In this document: positions 19,667-28,506 of the stretch, piece by piece | Numbering within the stretch: the first letter of the stretch is position 1 | Layout of the letters: each line of letters starts with the position of its first letter | Position numbers and translations under genes: made by a program | Notes under the pieces: generated by a model | The model's input: the letters and a program-made list of their open reading frames with translations, nothing else | Told to the model about the DNA's origin: nothing | Databases searched by the model: none | Assembly: GCA_934122235.1 (NCBI GenBank) | Contig: CAKOWE010000005.1 | Span: 28,314-92,313 of the forward strand | From: an uncultured Clostridia bacterium | GTDB lineage: Bacteria; Bacillota; Clostridia; TANB77; CAG-508 | Length of the DNA stretch: 64,000 nt | Reading direction: 5' to 3'

Positions 19667-20542
19667 CTAAAAATTTGGTACATATTCTTCTTCATGTTCA
19701 CCCAATTCCTGAATATATCCATTATCCAAATCTAAACTATACAGATAATTCTCTATTTCTTCGTATTCTATTTTATTAAGTTTTCTATTTATTGTTTCAT
19801 CGTGCTTTGCTAAATATGTTGGGAAATATTGTGCCATTACACTCACATATATATTATTATCTAAATTATTTTTTATCCAATTTAAAACTTGTTTTGAATT
19901 TTCAATATTATTAGGTAAAACTAAATGTCTTATCATTAATCCTTTTTTCATCATTCCTCTTTCATCCAAAATAGGAATACCTACTTGATTATACATTTCT
20001 TGTATCGCTTTTGTTGCTGTATCAAAATAATTGTTTACTCTTGAATATTTGTATGCAATGCTATCATAAAAATATTTAAAATCTGGTAAATATATATCTA
20101 TATATCCGTTTAATAATTTTATAGTTTCTACTGTTTCATAAGAATTTGTATTATAAACTATAGGAATGTGTAATCCTTTGTTTCTAGCTATTTTTATAGA
20201 TTCTATTATCTGATATACATACATTGTAGGAGTAACTAAATTAATATTTTCAGCATTTTTATTTTGCTGTTCTATAAAAATATCAGCCAACTCATTTATT
20301 GTAATTTCTCTGCCTTTTCCTTGTTGACTTATTTTATAATTTTGACAAAATTTACAATTTAAATTGCAATTAGAAAAAAATATAGTACCAGAACCATGTT
20401 CACCACTTATGCATGGTTCTTCAAACATATGTAAAGATGTAAGTGCTATCTTTACTTTATCTGTACACTTACATCTTCCAATTTGTCCATTTAATCTATT
20501 TACTTTACATCTATGTGCACATAGATTACATTCATCTAACAT
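19667..20542 (-). CDS. Radical SAM protein, PflA-like
   Basis: This 291-residue protein carries an N-terminal cysteine-rich motif (C-N-L-C-A-H-R-C, then C-K-C) and the radical SAM cluster motif C-N-L-N-C-K-F-C near residues 60-67. This build matches the pyruvate formate-lyase activating enzyme-like family that is widespread in anaerobes. The substrate is unknown, and no glycyl radical enzyme gene is adjacent. AGGAGG precedes the ATG. Confidence 0.8.
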   Translation of the reverse strand: MLDECNLCAHRCKVNRLNGQIGRCKCTDKVKIALTSLHMFEEPCISGEHGSGTIFFSNCNLNCKFCQNYKISQQGKGREITINELADIFIEQQNKNAENINLVTPTMYVYQIIESIKIARNKGLHIPIVYNTNSYETVETIKLLNGYIDIYLPDFKYFYDSIAYKYSRVNNYFDTATKAIQEMYNQVGIPILDERGMMKKGLMIRHLVLPNNIENSKQVLNWIKNNLDNNIYVSVMAQYFPTYLAKHDETINRKLNKIEYEEIENYLYSLDLDNGYIQELGEHEEEYVPNF

Positions 20543-20609
20543 TTGATCCTCCTATTTATTGTTAGAATATATTTTTATTAACATTTTTCATATTTACTAT
20601 GTTTCCATT

Positions 20610-21957
20610 TTAAATTTGCATTATCATTACAGCAACATTAAAGAATATTAATACAGAACACGTATCAACTACAGTAGTTATTAAAGGTGCTGCCATAATT
20701 GCTGGATCTAATTTTAATTTTTTTGCAAGTATTGGCAATATACAACCTAATGTTTTAGAAAGAATAACAGTAGCCATTAATGTTACGCCTACAGTTACCG
20801 CCAAGCTAACATCATGATATTGTATAACTATCCTAATAGCATTAATTACTGCTAGCAATACTCCTACAATCAAAGCAACTCTTATCTCTTTCCATAAAGC
20901 TCTCCAAAAATCCTTCAATTTTATTTCTTCCATTGCAAGTCCACGTATTATTAATGTAGATGTTTGTGAACCACAATTTCCACCAGTATCCATAATCATC
21001 GGTATAAAAGAAACAAGAATTGGAACTGCAGCAAAAGCATTTTCATAATTAGTAATTATACCTCCAGTTATCATTGCAGAAAACATAAGTAAAAGTAGCC
21101 AAATTATTCTATGTTTTGCGTGTGCAAATACAGAGGTTTTAAAATAGCTATCATCTGTTGGAGTAATAGCAGCCATTTTTGCAAAATCCTCTGTGTTTTC
21201 ATCCTGGATTACATCTATAGCATCATCTATTGTAATAATTCCTACTAATCTGTTCTCCATATCAACAACAGGTAAAACAATAATATCATATTTATCAAAA
21301 GTTCTAGCAACTACTTCTTTATCTTCTAAAGTATTTACAGATATTATATTTGTATCCATTATGTCTTTTATTAATTTATCATCATCAGCTAAAAGCAAGT
21401 CTTTTGCTGTAACAACACCAATTAACTTTCTGCTCATATTTAATACATAACAAGTATATATTGTTTCTTTATCTATTCCTATTTTTTTTACTTTCTTCAA
21501 TGCCTGTTCTACCGTCATATTTTCTTTTAAGTCTACAAACTCATTGGTCATAATACTTCCGTGCACTATCTGATGGATAATTTAAAAATTCATTTACTAT
21601 TTTTCTTTCTTCTGGAGTAATTGTTCTTAATATTCTTTTTACAACATTCGATGGCATTTCTTCAATCAAATCAACTGTATCATCTAAAAACAATTCATTT
21701 ACAACTTCTTTAAGTTCTTTATCTGTTAATGACGAAATTAATTTTTCTTGTAATTCTGGTTCCATATATGAAAAAACTTCTGCCGCCTGGTCTTTAGCTA
21801 ATAGTCTAAAAGTTAATATCATATTTTCTGCCGAAAGTTCATTTAATAATGACGACAAATCTGTACTATTCATATCCTCTAAAAATTTTCTTAAATCCCC
21901 AAATCTTTTGTTATTTAATAGTTCAATAATTTTTTCTTGTACATCATTATTTTCCAT
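20610..21957 (-). CDS. mgtE: Magnesium transporter MgtE, split by a +1 shift at CGG codon 133
   Basis: MgtE is a Mg2+ channel gated by its cytoplasmic domains. The first frame encodes the MgtE N domain and reads ...N-Y-P-S-D-S-A, then R-K-Y-Y-D-Q and stop. Skipping the C of CGG at 21559-21561 gives S-D-S-A-G-S-I-M-T-N-E-F, the conserved junction to the CBS pair, followed by the membrane domain with G-N-C-G-S-Q and A-P-L-I-T-T-V-V-D. The joined protein has 448 residues, the usual MgtE length. ATG 21957 follows AGGGGTG. The ORF could also be read from a GTG at 21566, but a free-standing start inside the CBS junction is unlikely. Confidence 0.92.
21559..21561 (-). other. Recoding site: CGG codon, +1 shift in mgtE
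   Basis: The standard frame reads GCA CGG AAG and stops five codons later. Skipping the C gives GCA GGA AGT ATT ATG, Ala-Gly-Ser-Ile-Met, matching the A-G-x-(I/L)-M-T motif conserved in MgtE. Confidence 0.88.
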
Positions 21958-21987
21958 TTTCAGCACCCCTTTTATATTATAAATCTT

Positions 21988-22012
21988 AAAGGCACGGCTT
22001 TTCCGTGTCTTT
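21988..22012 (-). promoter_or_regulatory. Hairpin in the mgtE leader
   Basis: The stem AAAGGCACGG/CCGTGTCTTT with a five-base loop lies about 30 bases upstream of the mgtE start. There is no long T run. The leader looks too short and too simple for a full M-box riboswitch. A related GGCACGG hairpin ends the sigH unit at 43.6 kb. Confidence 0.4.
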
Positions 22013-22115
22013 ATAAATTTATATTTTCCTATTTTACTAGCAAATTATATAATATTCGCCTACCTTATAAGTCAAATTTTTACTATATTTATTATAATAT
22101 TATTAATTTCGTAAC

Positions 22116-22144
22116 TTGTCAATACTTTTAATATATGCTATACT
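22116..22144 (+). promoter_or_regulatory. Sigma-A type promoter of the isolated gene at 22.2 kb
   Basis: TTGTCA (22116-22121) and TATACT (22139-22144) are separated by exactly 17 bases. A structured leader follows: an imperfect stem GCTTAC-TTTTC/AAAATAAGC closes over GGGAG/CTCCC (22185-22200), upstream of the AGGAGGG site at 22231. Confidence 0.75.
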
Positions 22145-22243
22145 TTAATTATGAAGGTTATTCTATCTTCCGAGCTTACTTTTCGGGAGATATACCTCCC
22201 AAAATAAGCATCACTATACTTGTTTCTTTAAGGAGGGTTCAGT

Positions 22244-22681
22244 ATGGCACCGTTTTTACTAGAAAAATACTATCAGGCTTTTGAAACACTTAGAGTTCTC
22301 CATCATAAGCCAGCATCAACAACCTACAATCTTAATTGCACTAAGCAAAAATTAGCTGACGGAGCCTACAAGGATGAAGTGTCGGAATTTCTTGCCAAGT
22401 GCATTGCTCCTGCTATCGAAGCAAAAATCACCGCATACTTGAAGTCAAAAGACATAAAGTCGACTTATGTTGATGAATTCAGTGTGCACTGCACTATCGC
22501 CAATGACAACACTGTAACACTTGAAGATTCTAGTAATTCAACGTTTCGGTTTGTAGAAGCAACAGATAGAAAAACATTGTTCAAATATCTTAGGATTTTG
22601 GCAAAAGAAAATTACTATCTGACAATTTCTCACAAAAAGCGCAATAGTCTGGAGTCAATAACAGTTTTCATCAAATTTTAA
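22244..22681 (+). CDS. Isolated hypothetical protein, 145 aa, atypical codon use
   Basis: I do not recognise this protein. It is soluble and mixed alpha/beta, with a basic C-terminus. It is a one-gene unit with its own promoter, a hairpin leader, a strong AGGAGGG site and a strong terminator, on the strand opposite to its neighbours. Codon use (GCC, TCG, AAG, CTG) is richer in G and C than nearby genes. It contains an in-frame CGG at 22547-22549 (T-F-R-F-V); a +1 shift there would stop after two codons. This suggests recent acquisition from a donor with standard CGG use. Confidence 0.7.
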   Translation: MAPFLLEKYYQAFETLRVLHHKPASTTYNLNCTKQKLADGAYKDEVSEFLAKCIAPAIEAKITAYLKSKDIKSTYVDEFSVHCTIANDNTVTLEDSSNSTFRFVEATDRKTLFKYLRILAKENYYLTISHKKRNSLESITVFIKF

Positions 22682-22693
22682 GGTGTCATTGAA

Positions 22694-22723
22694 CAAAATC
22701 TCAAGCTGTAGCTTGAGATTTTG
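22694..22723. terminator. Terminator after the 22.2-kb gene, shared with thiN
   Basis: A perfect 13-bp stem (CAAAATCTCAAGC/GCTTGAGATTTTG) with the loop TGTA lies between the convergent gene ends at 22681 and 22726. Confidence 0.88.
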
Positions 22724-22725
22724 CT

Positions 22726-23373
22726 TTAATCTTTCGATTTCATCAAAATTAATATTCCCTTTTTTATTTTTATTTTACCTATATTGTCTATTATTTCATT
22801 GCTTACTCCTATACTATGTCCAATCTCTAAAGTTGCATTTTTTAAGGGGTATTTAAACCCTTCTAATGTAATTCCTGTCGTTTTCGTAGTTAATGGAAAT
22901 AGTGATACATATTTATATATAGATTTTTCAACCTCACTTATTCCCTTACTTATCAACTCTATTTCATTGTTTTTGTCTAATATTATGCATCTTATTTTAT
23001 TATCTAGCATTTCCTTTAGCACATGTATATTTGCAATAGCATGATCCATTCTATTACCTAAAGCTCCAACTATGCATACATATTCACTTTTTAATTCTAT
23101 TGCCGATTTTAAAGCCATATGGGTATCTGAGAAATCCTTTTCGCTATTTAATTTTACAATTTTTATACCCTGTTTTTCATACCTTTCTAGAATCTTTTTA
23201 TTAACAGAATCAAAATCTCCTATTATTAGATTTGGCACTATATTTAATTTTTCGACAGCTTCAAGTCCCTTGTCTACAGCTATAACATTGTTAAATTTAC
23301 CATTTTTATAGGCATTAATTAATACTTCGTAGTCAATTGCTCCTCCAGTTATTATCAATGTTTTATTCATCAT
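22726..23373 (-). CDS. thiN: Thiamine pyrophosphokinase
   Basis: This 215-residue enzyme converts thiamine and ATP to thiamine diphosphate. The N-terminal domain has the family motifs A-V-D-K-G-L-E (near 34), G-D-F-D-S-V (near 53) and E-K-D-F-S-D-T-H (near 79). Two later motifs, G-A-L-G-N-R-M-D-H and the C-terminal S-H-S-I-G-V-S-N-E, complete the family set. It starts directly after the stop of the Nudix gene (TAG-ATG-ATG), so the two are coupled. Confidence 0.92.
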   Translation of the reverse strand: MMNKTLIITGGAIDYEVLINAYKNGKFNNVIAVDKGLEAVEKLNIVPNLIIGDFDSVNKKILERYEKQGIKIVKLNSEKDFSDTHMALKSAIELKSEYVCIVGALGNRMDHAIANIHVLKEMLDNKIRCIILDKNNEIELISKGISEVEKSIYKYVSLFPLTTKTTGITLEGFKYPLKNATLEIGHSIGVSNEIIDNIGKIKIKKGILILMKSKD

Positions 23374-23856
23374 CTATCCTTCTTCTTTTTCAAATTGTTT
23401 TCTTTTCAAATGTGAAAAGTTTCCATCATCATATATAATGCCGTTCTCTATACATTTTATTACTTGTTTTATCTTTTCTATTGTATTATCTGGTAAGTTA
23501 TTTAAAGCAAACCATCTTAAATCATCACAAGTATCCTTCTCCATTATTTGAGGAGTTCCTTCAAATGTTTGAGTAGAAAAAAACACATTTATATATCCTT
23601 CTTGATATGGATGCAAAATAGAAATCAGCTGTAAATCTTTTTCATCTATAATTATACCTAATTCTTCTTTTGCTTCCCTAACTACAGCAGTTGATATTGA
23701 CTCACCACTTTCTAAATGTCCACTACACGCCATATCATATTTGCCATCCATATATCCAGTATTGCATCTTCTTTGAAGCATAATTTCTGTACCATTATCT
23801 GTTTCCCTTGTCAAAACTAAGAATACAGCAACTTTAATTTCATATCGTTCTTTCAT
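23374..23856 (-). CDS. Nudix hydrolase
   Basis: This 160-residue protein has a complete Nudix box, G-x5-E-x7-R-E-x-x-E-E-x-G, beginning at G-H-L-E-S-G-E and ending R-E-A-K-E-E-L-G-I. The family hydrolyses nucleoside diphosphates linked to other groups. Nearby sequence N-T-G-Y-M-D-G-K-Y resembles members acting on 8-oxo-dGTP, but the substrate is not settled. It is coupled to thiN. AGGAGG precedes the ATG. Confidence 0.85.
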   Translation of the reverse strand: MKERYEIKVAVFLVLTRETDNGTEIMLQRRCNTGYMDGKYDMACSGHLESGESISTAVVREAKEELGIIIDEKDLQLISILHPYQEGYINVFFSTQTFEGTPQIMEKDTCDDLRWFALNNLPDNTIEKIKQVIKCIENGIIYDDGNFSHLKRKQFEKEEG

Positions 23857-24050
23857 TTTACTTTTTCCTCCTATTCTTTAATATAATATCATCATTATTT
23901 GTTTTTTACAATAAATATTTTTTATAGATTATTATAAAAAGTTATTGCTACTTTAATAATCAATCTTTGGCTTACTAATTTTATTTTTGCTCTATTTACT
24001 TTTTGCTCTATTTAAGCAAAAAAATACACATAACAAAAGTTATGTGTATT

Positions 24051-24136
24051 TGGTGGGCAGGGATGGATTCGAACCATCGTACTCAAATGAGAACAGATTT
24101 ACAGTCTGCCGCCTTTAGCCACTCGGCCACCTACCC
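24051..24136 (-). tRNA. tRNA-Tyr (GTA)
   Basis: This is an 86-nt cloverleaf with a long variable arm, as expected for a class II tRNA. The anticodon loop is C-T-GTA-A-A and the T loop reads GGTTCGAATCC. The 3' CCA is encoded. It is 26 bases upstream of the next tRNA on the plus coordinate. Confidence 0.96.
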
Positions 24137-24162
24137 ATATATATTAAATTTTCAAAAAAAAA

Positions 24163-24240
24163 TGGTGCGCCCTCAAGGATTCGAACCTTGGACCCACCGG
24201 TTATGAGCCGGTTGCTCTGACCAACTGAGCTAAGGGCGCA
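24163..24240 (-). tRNA. tRNA with CAT anticodon (elongator Met or Ile2)
   Basis: This is a 78-nt tRNA with anticodon CAT in the stem ACCGG/CCGGT and an encoded CCA. The acceptor TGCGCCC/GGGCGCA is fully paired, which excludes the initiator tRNA. Whether the wobble C is converted to lysidine (Ile2) or acetylated (Met, by TmcAL) cannot be told here. Confidence 0.93.
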
Positions 24241-24336
24241 TCTCTCAACTGCATGACTTAGTATAATACATTTTTAATTTCTTGTCAATACATTTTTTAA
24301 ATTTTTTTGATTTTTTATTTTACTTATTTATAAAGC

Positions 24337-24378
24337 TTACAATAGGACATGTTTCAAGAAATTTATGTCCTATTGTAA
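24337..24378. terminator. Strong hairpin beyond dfrA
   Basis: A perfect 14-bp stem (TTACAATAGGACAT/ATGTCCTATTGTAA) with a 14-base loop lies between the tRNA pair and the dfrA stop. There is no long T run, so termination is likely but not certain. Confidence 0.6.
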
Positions 24379-24395
24379 ATTATATATTTAAAATA

Positions 24396-24884
24396 TTATT
24401 TTTTTACATACGTTATAAATTCATAATCATATGGATTTTCTTCATTTGTTGTTCCTTTTTCTTGTTCTATAATTTTCCACTCTTCTTCTTTTAACTTTGG
24501 AAAGAACGCATCTCCTATAAAATCTTTATGAATTCTTGTTAAATATACTTTATTTGTATTTTTAAGCAATAAATTATATATCATTGCTCCACCTATAACA
24601 AAGTTTTCTTCATCTGAATTAATATATTCTGATAATTCTGATACATCATGTATTATTTTTACATTTTCATCATCACATTTCAAATTCGTATCATGTGTTA
24701 ATACTATATGTTTTCTATTAGGCAATACTCTTCCTAACGAATCAAAAGTTTTTCTCCCCATTATTATTGTTTTTCCTAAAGTTATTTCTTTAAATCTTTT
24801 TAAATCTTCTGGCAAATGCCATAGTAATTTATTATCCTTTCCTATAACATTTCCATTTGCACATGCAACTATCATGCTTAACAT
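24396..24884 (-). CDS. dfrA: Dihydrofolate reductase
   Basis: This enzyme of 162 residues regenerates tetrahydrofolate after thymidylate synthesis. Motifs include I-V-A-C-A-N-G-N-V-I-G-K, L-W-H-L-P-E-D (with the catalytic acid), I-M-G-R-K-T-F-D-S-L-G and V-I-G-G-A-M-I-Y. I take ATG 24884, seven bases after GAGGTG; the GTG at 24893 lies in that site. It follows thyA by 14 bases, the classical dTMP pair. Confidence 0.95.
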   Translation of the reverse strand: MLSMIVACANGNVIGKDNKLLWHLPEDLKRFKEITLGKTIIMGRKTFDSLGRVLPNRKHIVLTHDTNLKCDDENVKIIHDVSELSEYINSDEENFVIGGAMIYNLLLKNTNKVYLTRIHKDFIGDAFFPKLKEEEWKIIEQEKGTTNEENPYDYEFITYVKK

Positions 24885-24898
24885 CAATATCACCTCTT

Positions 24899-25690
24899 TT
24901 AAACTGCAACATCCATTTGTATTTTACCTAAATGATTATAATCTATTAACTTTATGTCATCTGGTGTAAAATCATAAAAATTCTTTATTTCAGGATTTAT
25001 CCATAATTTTGGAGCAGGTAAAGCTTGTTCTCTTCTAGACAATTGTATTTTCATTCCTTCTACTTGATTTTCATATATATGTGCATTACTAATACATACA
25101 GTTAGCAAACCAGGTTTTAATCCTGTTACTTGCGCCAATAAATGTACAAATACAGAATATTGTACAACATTAAATGGATGACCTAATGGAATATCGTTTG
25201 ATCTAATTGTTAATAAACAATTTAATTTTCCGTTTGTAACATCCCAACAACTATTAAATACACATGGATACAAAGCACCTGTATCTAGATATGGTATCTG
25301 CCACAAATTTATTACCATTCTTCTATCTTGTGGATTATTTTTTAGCTTTTCTATTAATTTATCCACCTGTTTGTATTCTTTAACAATCCATCCATAAGAT
25401 GTTCCTATTGTTCCATCTTCCATTTCCCATTCGTCCCATATATGCACATTTTGTTCATGTAAATCACTTATTTTATTAGATTGTTTTTGAAATATCCACA
25501 ATAACTCTTTTACAGCAACACCAAACGCTACATATTTTGTTGTTAATATTGGGAATTCTTCTTCAAGATTAAATTGTAATATTTGATGTGGAAGCTTATA
25601 TGTAGCTATTCCGGTTCTGTTTTGGTCATAATAACCATTCTTTAATATATTATCTACCATGTCTAAATAAATTTCATCATATTTGCTCAT
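24899..25690 (-). CDS. thyA: Thymidylate synthase ThyA
   Basis: This enzyme of 263 residues methylates dUMP to dTMP using methylene-tetrahydrofolate. The catalytic cysteine lies in A-L-Y-P-C-V. The later block L-L-T-I-R-S-N-D-I-P-L-G-H-P-F-N-V corresponds to the Q-R-S-x-D-x-x-L-G-x-P-F-N motif, with N at the position that is C in E. coli. The start at ATG 25690 follows AAGGAGA. dfrA follows. Confidence 0.94.
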   Translation of the reverse strand: MSKYDEIYLDMVDNILKNGYYDQNRTGIATYKLPHQILQFNLEEEFPILTTKYVAFGVAVKELLWIFQKQSNKISDLHEQNVHIWDEWEMEDGTIGTSYGWIVKEYKQVDKLIEKLKNNPQDRRMVINLWQIPYLDTGALYPCVFNSCWDVTNGKLNCLLTIRSNDIPLGHPFNVVQYSVFVHLLAQVTGLKPGLLTVCISNAHIYENQVEGMKIQLSRREQALPAPKLWINPEIKNFYDFTPDDIKLIDYNHLGKIQMDVAV

Positions 25691-25735
25691 TAACTTTCTC
25701 CTTATCATTTTAAATTTTATTCTTTATGTAAAAAA

Positions 25736-25761
25736 GAAGGGCTATTTGCTTAAAGCCCTTC
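25736..25761 (-). terminator. Terminator of the 276-aa gene
   Basis: The stem GAAGGGCT/AGCCCTTC with a ten-base loop is followed on the minus strand by T residues. It lies between the stop at 25768 and thyA. Confidence 0.88.
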
Positions 25762-25767
25762 TTAAAA

Positions 25768-26598
25768 TTAATTGTTATCTCCTCTACCTTCAGGAAGTGC
25801 TGGAACATCAATTCTAATTCTTATTTTTGTTATATTTCTAATAATTCTAGCAAATTTTGTGTTTTTAAATCTCTGCCATAATGATGGTTTTACATCAACT
25901 CTTGTATCAGCTAAATAACTAGCTTCTTCTACTGATACAGCTGGCGTTTCTTCTATTGAATTTTGAGTAGGTGCTGGAATTTCTTTTAATGCTTCTGCTA
26001 CTTCGATTCCTATATAACTTAAAGCTTTTGATCTATCTTCTATTCTTTCCATATCTATTTCAATATGTAAATTGCTTTCTAAGTTTGCTATTCTAGCATT
26101 AACTAATTTTACTGAATTAGTATAATTTTCTGATTTATCTGTTTTACTTCTTCCTATTGTATTTAATGCTCCTATAATATCTTCAGATACTTCTTCTGAT
26201 ATTCCTTTTACATTATCTTTCCACTCTTTATCTTTATTTTGTACAGATTCTAATACAGTTTTTAATTTAGCAGCTAGACATATATTGCTTTCTCTTTGAC
26301 GAATTAATTCTTCAATTTGTTTTGTATTTTCCTCAAATTGATTTGTTGCATATTCTACAAGTTCATATGCAGCTTTATATACTGATGATGGGAAATTCTT
26401 TTTCTTAGGATATTCTGTTAAATATGTTTTTATTGAACCAATTAAATCCTTAAAGAATGCATCATCTTCTAATTGGATTATTTGTTTTTTACTATTTGGA
26501 TTTATCATTTTTTGAACTTTGTCAATATTTGATAAAATCTTTTCTTCTGTGATTACCATTTTCACGTTTACTATGCCTGATTTTGAAAACAATGACAC
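25768..26598 (-). CDS. Hypothetical helical protein with a basic C-terminal tail, 276 aa
   Basis: I do not recognise this protein. It is soluble, rich in charged helices and likely coiled coil between about residues 90 and 200. A proline/glutamate linker (about 212-230) leads to a basic tail with W-Q-R-F-K-N-T-K-F and R-I-R-I-D-V-P that could bind membrane or nucleic acid. The start is GTG 26598 after GGAGGGG. It is a single gene with its own terminator, and a gap of 156 bases separates it from the ligase gene. Confidence 0.65.
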   Translation of the reverse strand: MSLFSKSGIVNVKMVITEEKILSNIDKVQKMINPNSKKQIIQLEDDAFFKDLIGSIKTYLTEYPKKKNFPSSVYKAAYELVEYATNQFEENTKQIEELIRQRESNICLAAKLKTVLESVQNKDKEWKDNVKGISEEVSEDIIGALNTIGRSKTDKSENYTNSVKLVNARIANLESNLHIEIDMERIEDRSKALSYIGIEVAEALKEIPAPTQNSIEETPAVSVEEASYLADTRVDVKPSLWQRFKNTKFARIIRNITKIRIRIDVPALPEGRGDNN

Positions 26599-26754
26599 GT
26601 AAACTCCCCTCCTTCGTCCTATGTTTTTCAGTATTCTTTAGTTATAATTATACAATTCTTTTCAAAATACTACAATAGGATTTTAAAAAAATTATTTTTC
26701 TTTTTCGTTACAATCATATTACAACAATATTACAAAAGTCAAGCTTTTTTTACA

Positions 26755-28506
26755 TTATTTTTCACATTGTAATATTTTTTTCAATTCTTCATGTCTTTTT
26801 ACTTTTTGCGTAGTTGTTTTTATAAGTTCTTCTTGGGTAAACATTGCTTCCCTAATATATTTATAAGCAGGCATTTTTTTGTTTACTTCTTTTATTTTCT
26901 CCCACAATTTTTTAGAAATTTCTTCTTCAGTTTCTATTCCGTACTCATCTTTCATTGCTTCTAAATCATAAACTATTTTTGCACACAATTTTAAATCAGC
27001 TTCATCAGTTTCTTCTGGTTTTCCGTAAACCATTGATTCTTTTATTCCTGGTATTCTTCCCAATAAAGTTTCTAATTCTTCCGGATAAATATTTTTACCG
27101 TTTTTCAATACTATTACATCTTTTTTTCTTCCTGTTATAAATAAGTATCCTTGTTTATCTATATATCCTAAGTCGCCTGTATAAAACCAGCCATCCTTTA
27201 GTACTTCGTTTGTTGCCTCCTCATTCTCACAATATCCAAGCATTACATTAGGCCCTTTTGCAACAATTTCTCCTATTCCATGTTCATTTGGATTTTCTAT
27301 TTTTATATCGACACTTGGAAAGACTTTTCCAACAGAGCCTATTTTTACATACTTGTCATTTTCTGCTGCAAGAACAGGTGAAGTTTCTGTTAAGCCATAA
27401 CCTTGTAAAGTTCTAAAGCCAAGTTCATTGAACCCTTTTTCAACATTACCATCTAAAGCTGCCGCTCCATTAACAAACAATCTTACTTTTCCTCCAAGAG
27501 TATCATGTATTTCTTTAAATATTTTTTTCCTTACATCTATTTTAAATCTTAATAATAGGTTACTAATTTTTATTCCTTTTTTTACTTTTTCAAGTTTTCC
27601 CTTTTTTTCAATTCCTTTCATAACTTTTTTATACATATTTTCCAACAGAATTGGAACAGATATCATAGCCGTAACTTTATATTCCCTAATATTTTCAGCA
27701 ATATGTCTTATACCTTCGCAATATGTAATACAAGCACCTTTATATAGTGGATACAAGAATCCAACCGTACATTCAAAAGTATGGTGTAATGGTAAAAATG
27801 ATAGAAATACATCATTTTCATTTATTTCAATTACTGATGTTATATCCATTAAGTTTGCACATATATTTTTATGTGATAATGCTACCGCTTTTGACATTGC
27901 AGTTGTACCAGATGTAAATAGCATTATTCCCATATCTTCATTATCAATTTTGGCATCAACAAAACTTGTATCTCCCTTTTCTAATAATTCTTTTCCTTCA
28001 TTTTTTAATTTATTTTCAGAATATACACCATTACCATGTTCTTCTAAATCCATTGATATAAAATATTTTAAATTTGTTTGATTTTCGTTTTGAATTTTCA
28101 TCATTATTTCATCATATTTATGAGAATAAAATATAGCTTCTACTTTAGAACGTTTAATTAAGTTTTTAATTTCATTTTCTGGTAATGATTTATCAAGAGG
28201 TACTACTATTCCTGTACCAGCTGCTATAGCTAAGTAGGCAAGTGCCCATTCGTATCTATTTTCTGATATTACAGCTATCCTCTTACCTTTTAACCCCATA
28301 TTAATTAATTTAGTACCCAAACAATCTATTTCATATCTAAATTCTTTATGAGTCATTATGTTAAATTCATTTTCTTTACTAGTTTTAAATTTAAAAGCTG
28401 GTCTTTGACCATATAACTCTCCAGATTTTTTTAGCATATCCTTTATATCATCAATTTGTATATAACTATGTAATCTTTTTCCACCCAATTTTATATCCCC
28501 CTTCAT
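26755..28506 (-). CDS. AMP-binding acyl-CoA ligase (long-chain type)
   Basis: This 583-residue ANL-superfamily enzyme activates a fatty acid with ATP and joins it to CoA. The AMP-binding motif is L-F-T-S-G-T-T-A-M-S-K (near 193). Further motifs are G-Y-G-L-T-E-T-S-P, Y-T-G-D-L-G-Y and G-R-K-K-D-V-I-V-L, with the catalytic lysine near the end in T-T-T-Q-K-V-K-R. It overlaps the TetR gene by four bases, so the regulator very probably controls it in response to acyl-CoA or fatty acids. Confidence 0.88.
   Translation of the reverse strand: MKGDIKLGGKRLHSYIQIDDIKDMLKKSGELYGQRPAFKFKTSKENEFNIMTHKEFRYEIDCLGTKLINMGLKGKRIAVISENRYEWALAYLAIAAGTGIVVPLDKSLPENEIKNLIKRSKVEAIFYSHKYDEIMMKIQNENQTNLKYFISMDLEEHGNGVYSENKLKNEGKELLEKGDTSFVDAKIDNEDMGIMLFTSGTTAMSKAVALSHKNICANLMDITSVIEINENDVFLSFLPLHHTFECTVGFLYPLYKGACITYCEGIRHIAENIREYKVTAMISVPILLENMYKKVMKGIEKKGKLEKVKKGIKISNLLLRFKIDVRKKIFKEIHDTLGGKVRLFVNGAAALDGNVEKGFNELGFRTLQGYGLTETSPVLAAENDKYVKIGSVGKVFPSVDIKIENPNEHGIGEIVAKGPNVMLGYCENEEATNEVLKDGWFYTGDLGYIDKQGYLFITGRKKDVIVLKNGKNIYPEELETLLGRIPGIKESMVYGKPEETDEADLKLCAKIVYDLEAMKDEYGIETEEEISKKLWEKIKEVNKKMPAYKYIREAMFTQEELIKTTTQKVKRHEELKKILQCEK

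Noticed and set aside
21960..22110. M-box magnesium riboswitch before mgtE
   Set aside because: Only one simple hairpin is visible; the three-stem architecture and length of an M-box are missing.
24003..24206. A 67-codon plus-strand frame across the tRNA-Tyr and tRNA-Met/Ile2 genes
   Set aside because: It is the antisense of two clear tRNAs and has no ribosome site.
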